Positions 5,473 through 9,301 of a stretch of DNA of 9,301 nt are shown piece after piece. Both the position numbers and the translations under genes were made by a program. Source of the DNA: Nitrospirota bacterium (lineage in GTDB: Bacteria > Nitrospirota > Thermodesulfovibrionia > Thermodesulfovibrionales > Magnetobacteriaceae); the NCBI GenBank assembly GCA_015233485.1, contig JADFXO010000144.1, positions 1-9,301 of the forward strand. Reading direction: 5' to 3'. The first letter of the stretch is position 1, and the number at the start of each line of letters is the position of its first letter. The notes beneath the pieces are model-generated. The model was not told where the DNA came from. It was given only the letters and a program-made list of their open reading frames with translations, and made no database searches.

Positions 5473-6555
5473 ATGGAAGGAACTGCGTCTTTCTTTGAGT
5501 CGCTGTTGAAAGTTCAAAAGGAATTCATAAACAACTGGGTCCAGACGGCAACCAATCTGTCGAAGGGCTTTCCCGCAATGGGAATGCCGTCGGATAGCTC
5601 TGGGGGCGACGTAATGGGTTTATACAAGGTATGGTTTAAAACCGTAGGCGGCTCCATTGACGAAATGATGAAGAAATATCCATCAGGGTTAGGCAAGGAC
5701 ACCGTGTCGAAGGTCTTTCAGGGATTCGATTCATATATGAAGGTGTACGAGTTCTGGCAGCCCGTTATTAAGGCCGTTCAGGATAATGCATTCAGCCCTG
5801 AAAACATGAAGGATTTAGCCGATCCAATCAAACTGAAGGGCCTCATGGATAAACTCTTCGGCTTTACAAATCCAGAATCGGCGTCGGAACTCCTCGGCCA
5901 GTCCTCTAAAGTGGTTGAGACATGGGGGGCGTCCGCACAGAATTTTGCCAGCCCGTGGCTTGATGCCGTACAAAAAAGCATGAACTCGTTTTTCGATATA
6001 TCCTCGGGAAACGATCCTAACGCCGGCATAAATGTCTTCCATAATTTTTATGGCGCGTTTGAAAAGACATTCGGAAAGGCATTTAAATCCCCTCAGGTAG
6101 GGAAAGACAGAGAAAAACTGGAGCTTCTCCTGAGAACGTTGGATCTTTATACTGTTTACATCGCTAAGAACGCGGAATTCCAGCACAAGATATACATAGC
6201 CGGAGAGAAGGCCTCAAAGAAGGTAGTTGAAGCGATTGCCGAGAAAATTAAGTCCGGTGAAGAGATTAAGAGCTACAACGATTTCTACAAGATGTGGACT
6301 GAAATCAATGAAGCCGAGTACTTCGCGCTGTTTAACACAGAGGAGTTCTCTTCTATACAGGGTGCGCTTCTTGAGTCAGCCCTTGAGTTCAGAAAACATT
6401 TCCACAAACTGCTGGAGCTTTATCTTTCGGACTTCCCGATACCGGTACGTTCCGAGATAGACGATATGTATAAGACACTTTACGAATTGAAGAAAAAAGT
6501 TCGGGTACTTGAGAAAAAACTAAACGTAAAAAATGATAAGGAGGTTGCTCAATGA
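5473..6555 (+). CDS. phaE: Class III PHA synthase subunit PhaE
   Basis: PhaE is the non-catalytic subunit that binds PhaC and is needed for activity of class III polyhydroxyalkanoate synthases on granules in the cytoplasm. The 360-residue product has family length and layout. The helical N-terminus (FFESLLKVQKEFINNWVQT) is followed by FWQPVIKAV (94-102) and ASPWLDAVQKSMNSFF (159-174). The well-conserved C-terminal part holds KIYIAGEKASKKVVEAIAEK (239-258), SYNDFYKMWTEINEAEYFAL (267-286) and FPIPVRSEIDDMYKTLYELK (321-340), then a short coiled coil ending LEKKL. It has no alpha/beta-hydrolase motifs, as expected. AAGGAGG lies 8 bases before the ATG. GAGGATTTACA occurs at 5430-5440 and again at 5461-5471, covering part of the ribosome binding site. 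The stop overlaps the phaC start in ATGA, which suggests equal, coupled synthesis of the two subunits. Confidence 0.93.
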   Translation: MEGTASFFESLLKVQKEFINNWVQTATNLSKGFPAMGMPSDSSGGDVMGLYKVWFKTVGGSIDEMMKKYPSGLGKDTVSKVFQGFDSYMKVYEFWQPVIKAVQDNAFSPENMKDLADPIKLKGLMDKLFGFTNPESASELLGQSSKVVETWGASAQNFASPWLDAVQKSMNSFFDISSGNDPNAGINVFHNFYGAFEKTFGKAFKSPQVGKDREKLELLLRTLDLYTVYIAKNAEFQHKIYIAGEKASKKVVEAIAEKIKSGEEIKSYNDFYKMWTEINEAEYFALFNTEEFSSIQGALLESALEFRKHFHKLLELYLSDFPIPVRSEIDDMYKTLYELKKKVRVLEKKLNVKNDKEVAQ

Positions 6556-7655
6556 AAACGCCTTTTGTAGCATTTGATACTAAAAGCCTGGCAAAGGAGA
6601 TAGGCGATGTCAGCACCAAGGTCATCAAAGGCACTGAGACTATCTTACAGATTGAAGACATTGATGTAGGGACTTCTCAGAAGGAACTTGTCTTTCAGCA
6701 GGATAAGATGAAACTCTACCACTATAAGAATGACAAGGTAACGTGCAGCGTACCAGTGCTTATTGTCTATGCGTTGGTCAATAAGGAGTATATGCTTGAC
6801 CTGCAACCAGACAGAAGCATTGTAAGGAATCTGCTTGACCACGGCATTGACCTCTACATAATCGACTGGGGTTATCCTACACGCGCGGACAGATACCTGA
6901 GCATGGACGATTACATCAACGTATATATGAATGACGCCGTTGACTATATAAGGGAATCGGCCAACATAGATAAAATAAACCTGATGGGCATTTGCCAGGG
7001 CGGGACTTTCAGCACCATATTCTCGTCCATCTATCCGGAGAAAATAAAGAACCTGATCACACTGGTCACTCCAATAGATTTCTCGATTAAAAAGGGGTTG
7101 TTGTTTAATTGGTCGAGAAACATGAATGCCGACACCTTAGTTGACGCTTACGGTATAGTACCGGGGGATTTTCTTAACGCAGGCTTCCTCATGCTTATGC
7201 CTATAACCCTTAATGTCGGCAAATACATCGGTATGCTCGATGTGGTAGAAGATAAGGAAAAACTCCTGAACTTCCTTAGAATGGAGAAGTGGATATTCGA
7301 CAGCCCCGATCAGGCCGGCGAGACCATAAGGCAGTTTATTAAGGACATGTACCAGGGCAATAAACTCATAAAGGGCACGCTCAAGATTGGCGATAAATCG
7401 GTAAATCTCAAAGACCTTACCATGCCTCTTCTGAACATCTTTGCCACTGGCGACCACATTGTACCGCCTGACTCGACAAAACTATTAAACGACCTCGTAG
7501 GAAGTACCGACAAGGAACTCTATGAGTTTAAGGGCGGACACATCGGAGTATTTGTAGGCGGCAAGTCGCAAAAAGAACTAGCCCCTGCGATTGCCAACTG
7601 GCTGCATAAAAGGGCAGACGGCAAACCTGCTAAAAAGCCCGCAAAACATCAATAA
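6552..7655 (+). CDS. phaC: Class III PHA synthase catalytic subunit PhaC
   Basis: PhaC polymerises (R)-3-hydroxyacyl-CoA into polyhydroxyalkanoate, releasing CoA. At 367 residues it has class III length (class I enzymes are near 600). The alpha/beta-hydrolase fold shows the lipase-like box GICQGG (146-151) with catalytic C148, D301 in ATGDHIVPP, and H330 in KGGHIG, one position off the Allochromatium triad C149-D302-H331. IIDWGYPTRADRYLSMDDY (103-121) and VTPIDFS (172-178) are other conserved stretches. The last residues (KRADGKPAKKPAKHQ) form a basic, proline-containing tail beyond the usual end. The start ATG overlaps the phaE stop, with AAGGAGG 7 bases upstream inside phaE. It is last in the operon; no phaA, phaB or phaJ follows, so precursors must be made from genes elsewhere. 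Substrate chain length cannot be told, although class III enzymes usually prefer short-chain monomers. Confidence 0.97.
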   Translation: MKTPFVAFDTKSLAKEIGDVSTKVIKGTETILQIEDIDVGTSQKELVFQQDKMKLYHYKNDKVTCSVPVLIVYALVNKEYMLDLQPDRSIVRNLLDHGIDLYIIDWGYPTRADRYLSMDDYINVYMNDAVDYIRESANIDKINLMGICQGGTFSTIFSSIYPEKIKNLITLVTPIDFSIKKGLLFNWSRNMNADTLVDAYGIVPGDFLNAGFLMLMPITLNVGKYIGMLDVVEDKEKLLNFLRMEKWIFDSPDQAGETIRQFIKDMYQGNKLIKGTLKIGDKSVNLKDLTMPLLNIFATGDHIVPPDSTKLLNDLVGSTDKELYEFKGGHIGVFVGGKSQKELAPAIANWLHKRADGKPAKKPAKHQ

Positions 7656-7666
7656 ACCCGGATAAC

Positions 7667-7686
7667 ACGCGGCGGCGAAGCCGCGT
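7667..7686 (+). terminator. GC-rich hairpin after phaC, possible terminator
   Basis: ACGCGGC and GCCGCGT form a perfect 7-bp stem with the loop GGCGAA, 11 bases after the phaC stop. The following bases are AATTGGGG, with no T-run, so it is not a standard factor-independent terminator. It may protect the 3' end of the mRNA or be part of the neighbouring repeat. Confidence 0.3.
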
Positions 7687-7699
7687 AATTGGGGCAGAG

Positions 7700-7739
7700 G
7701 CGGCGAAATGGGTGCGCAAGCGGCGAAATGGGCGCACAA
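7700..7739 (+). repeat. Two tandem 20-bp repeats downstream of phaC
   Basis: GCGGCGAAATGGGTGCGCAA (7700-7719) is followed directly by a copy with two differences (7720-7739). GCGGCGAA also occurs in the hairpin just upstream (7671-7679 region), so the block probably grew from that unit. Open frames across it show no start site or recognisable product. The remaining spacer up to 7876 contains a frame starting ATG 7806 that reads MPNTIKAKVFKDYVSDRP before going out of register with the next gene. Confidence 0.75.
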
Positions 7740-7876
7740 GTTTACAGCCATGAAGCCGCCTTGCCGCCTCGTCTGCCGGCAAATGAGTGATTCCTCCAGT
7801 CAAATATGCCCAACACGATTAAAGCAAAAGTGTTTAAGGATTACGTATCAGACCGGCCGAATGGCCTACAGAGGAT

Positions 7877-8431
7877 TTGTTTTCAAAGCCGGACATGCCG
7901 GATATGAATATAACGAAACTCAATGACAAGATGTTTGGTGATAAGCTATGGTCTGCAAGGAAGGAGGCTAAACAATGGGCTAAGGCAAATTTACAAGGGA
8001 AGTCTTTGACCAATAAAGATACTGGTTGGAAAATCGACATAACGGGCATTGGGATTGATAAAGCATTGAGCAAGGAACGATTAATCCCATTAAAACATAT
8101 AGAAGCTATTAGGGCAATTCCTGAATTAATAGAAAACGCTGCCTTATCTGAAACTCGTCCGGATAGAGACAATGACCCTCATATTAAGAATATCCATATA
8201 TTTTACGCTCCTTTGGAAATAGATGGTAAATTACATAGTACAAAAATAACAGTAAAAGAATTTGATGACGGAAATTGCTTTTATGATCACAGTCTAACAA
8301 AAATAGAAAAGCCTACTGGATCATGGGCGGAAGATACCTTTGCGGGCAGCGCGTCTCGCCCTCCACAGCAGGCTTCTACTATTAGTTTAAAAGATTTGCT
8401 TAAGAATGTCAAGACTTCGAAAGATAATTAA
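7877..8431 (+). CDS. LPD3-like (large polyvalent protein-associated) domain protein, probably an N-truncated phage-type remnant
   Basis: The 184-residue product resembles the C-terminal part of phage and mobile-element polyvalent proteins. LNDKMFGDKLWSARKEAKQW (15-34) and TGWKIDITGIGIDKALS (49-65) lead to IHIFYAPLEIDGKLHSTKIT (106-125), VKEF, and CFYDHSLTKIEKP (133-145), the pattern I associate with LPD3. A linker then leads to STISLKDLLKNVK, a usual C-terminal ending. The function of the domain is unknown; it accompanies nucleases and other effectors in large proteins. The start is uncertain: TTG at 7877 has AGAGG only 2 bases away, and ATG at 7895 or 7904 has no good site. In-frame sequence stays open back to a stop at 7835-7837 (reading EWPTEDLFSKPDMPDM across the TTG), and MPNTIKAKVFKDYVSDRP precedes it in another frame, so a frameshifted longer gene is possible. 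Its AT-rich composition differs from phaC, which suggests transfer. The family call rests on memory of the pattern. Confidence 0.6.
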   Translation: MFSKPDMPDMNITKLNDKMFGDKLWSARKEAKQWAKANLQGKSLTNKDTGWKIDITGIGIDKALSKERLIPLKHIEAIRAIPELIENAALSETRPDRDNDPHIKNIHIFYAPLEIDGKLHSTKITVKEFDDGNCFYDHSLTKIEKPTGSWAEDTFAGSASRPPQQASTISLKDLLKNVKTSKDN

Positions 8432-9301
8432 AGGGATTGACCCTGCCGACGCTGTGGTGCTATTGCTTACCGCTGCCGCACTGATAGTGTTTTTACCTGT
8501 CAAAGACTTCGGTTTCGTTTCATTTGACGATGCAATACACATAACCAACAATCCCTACGTGCCGGCCGGTCTCACGGTTCAGGGTATTAAGTGGGCGTTT
8601 ACGACAACCCTTGACGGCAACTGGATTCCCCTGATGTGGCTTTCTCATATGGTTGACGCGGCACTGTATGGGGCGCGCCCGGGTGGACATCACATCAGCA
8701 ACCTTATTCTTCACATAATCAACACCATACTGCTATTTCTTCTTTTTAAGGAAATGACGGGGGACGTTTGGCGAGGTGCGTTTATTGCCGCGCTGTTTGC
8801 CCTTCATCCAGCCCACGTTGAATCTGTTGCATGGGTGTCGCAACGTAAGGAACTGTTAAGCGCGTTGTTTGGGTTTGCCGCGCTGCTGGCCTATGTAAAA
8901 TACGCAGAGCGGCCGTCGCTGAAAAAATACATGTATGTGATTTGTTTTTTTGTGCTTGGCCTGATGTCAAAACCGATGCTCGTGACACTCCCCTTTGTGC
9001 TCCTGCTAATAGACATCTGGCCTTTAGGGCGGCTTAGAGAAACAATATTGGTCAAACTAATCATAGAGAAAATTCCGATGTTCGCAATTGCCGGCGCGTT
9101 TAGCGTCATAACCTTTTTCGCACAGAAAAACTATAAGGCCGTAATCTCGTTAACCGAACTGCCGCTTCCCCTTCGCATAGCTAACGTGCTGGTCTCGTAT
9201 GTGAAGTACCTGAAAAACGCGCTTATGCCGACGGAGTTGTCGGTATTTTATCCCCGCATGGAGGCGGTAGAGGCATGGCAGTGGATTGGGGCGCTTGCAA
9301 T
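8406..9301 (+). CDS. TMTC-like multi-spanning membrane protein, presumed GT-C glycosyltransferase (partial)
   Basis: 298 codons are present without a stop and the gene runs off the window. Several hydrophobic spans are visible (about residues 15-32, 98-114, 124-135, 150-165, 176-187, 191-204, 225-239), so this is an inner-membrane protein. After the first span comes FVSFDDAIHITNNPYV (37-52), where D41-D42 sit where GT-C enzymes carry their acidic catalytic residues. NWIPLMWLSHMVDAALYG (72-89), GGHHISNLILHIINT (93-107), ALHPAHVESVAWVSQRKELL (132-151) and GLMSKPMLVTLPFVLLLIDI (185-204) are hallmarks of bacterial proteins often annotated as TPR-repeat or O-GlcNAc-transferase-like and related to animal TMTC O-mannosyltransferases. 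Usual members have a TPR region at the C-terminus, here outside the window. The ATG at 8406 overlaps the previous gene by 26 bases and has a weak binding site; GTG 8454 is an alternative. Substrate unknown. Confidence 0.85.
   Translation, partial: MSRLRKIIKGIDPADAVVLLLTAAALIVFLPVKDFGFVSFDDAIHITNNPYVPAGLTVQGIKWAFTTTLDGNWIPLMWLSHMVDAALYGARPGGHHISNLILHIINTILLFLLFKEMTGDVWRGAFIAALFALHPAHVESVAWVSQRKELLSALFGFAALLAYVKYAERPSLKKYMYVICFFVLGLMSKPMLVTLPFVLLLIDIWPLGRLRETILVKLIIEKIPMFAIAGAFSVITFFAQKNYKAVISLTELPLPLRIANVLVSYVKYLKNALMPTELSVFYPRMEAVEAWQWIGALA

Noticed and set aside
5815..6186. 123-codon minus-strand frame inside phaE.
   Set aside because: Antisense shadow of a well-supported gene with no independent signal.
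7708..7926. 72-codon frame beginning in the tandem repeats after phaC.
   Set aside because: Its start is generated by the GCGGCGAAATGGG repeat, there is no binding site, and it overlaps the LPD3-like gene in another frame.

Overview
The window looks like chromosomal DNA from a Gram-negative bacterium of middling base composition. Housekeeping genes (def, fmt, a DUF116 gene, ribF) adjoin a class III polyhydroxyalkanoate (PHA) synthase operon, and AT-richer accessory DNA lies at both flanks. The DUF116-fmt-def cluster, the class III (PhaE-PhaC) synthase and the GTCATTCC..GGAATCCAG type of REP repeat fit Nitrospirota or former Deltaproteobacteria, but this is inference and no RNA or phylogenetic marker settles it.

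Layout. Positions 1-507 hold no convincing gene. They carry a perfect inverted pair of REP-like hairpins (91-122 and 217-248) and fragments that may be insertion-sequence debris. On the minus strand, reading leftward from 3647, are def (peptide deformylase), fmt (methionyl-tRNA formyltransferase) and a DUF116 cysteine-rich protein whose start overlaps the end of fmt. These are followed by AT-richer accessory genes: a small antitoxin-like gene, a 47-codon overlapping ORF that reads as the N-terminal part of a DUF6516/TumE-type toxin, and a single-pass membrane protein of unknown function. ribF is transcribed divergently from def across a short AT-rich gap (3648-3726) holding TATAAT boxes on both strands.

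Positions 4672-4973 form the control region of the PHA operon: an inverted repeat directly upstream of a strong sigma70-type promoter (TTGACT-18-TATACT), then a 15-bp tandem duplication and a strong ribosome binding site. The operon runs from a 143-residue coiled-coil protein (phasin-like or accessory subunit, not recognised as a named family) to phaE to phaC, the last two overlapping by ATGA. PhaE and PhaC should form the synthase that polymerises hydroxyacyl-CoA on granules. The precursor genes phaA and phaB are not in the window.

After phaC come a GC-rich hairpin, a 20-bp tandem repeat and an AT-richer gene resembling the phage-type LPD3 domain, probably the C-terminal part of a once larger polyvalent protein. 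A multi-spanning TMTC-like membrane protein, a presumed GT-C glycosyltransferase, overlaps its end and runs off the window.

No clearly new multi-gene system is visible. The best leads are the unrecorded short toxin ORF, the coiled-coil protein leading the PHA operon with its inverted-repeat control region, and the hairpin covering the DUF116 ribosome binding site.
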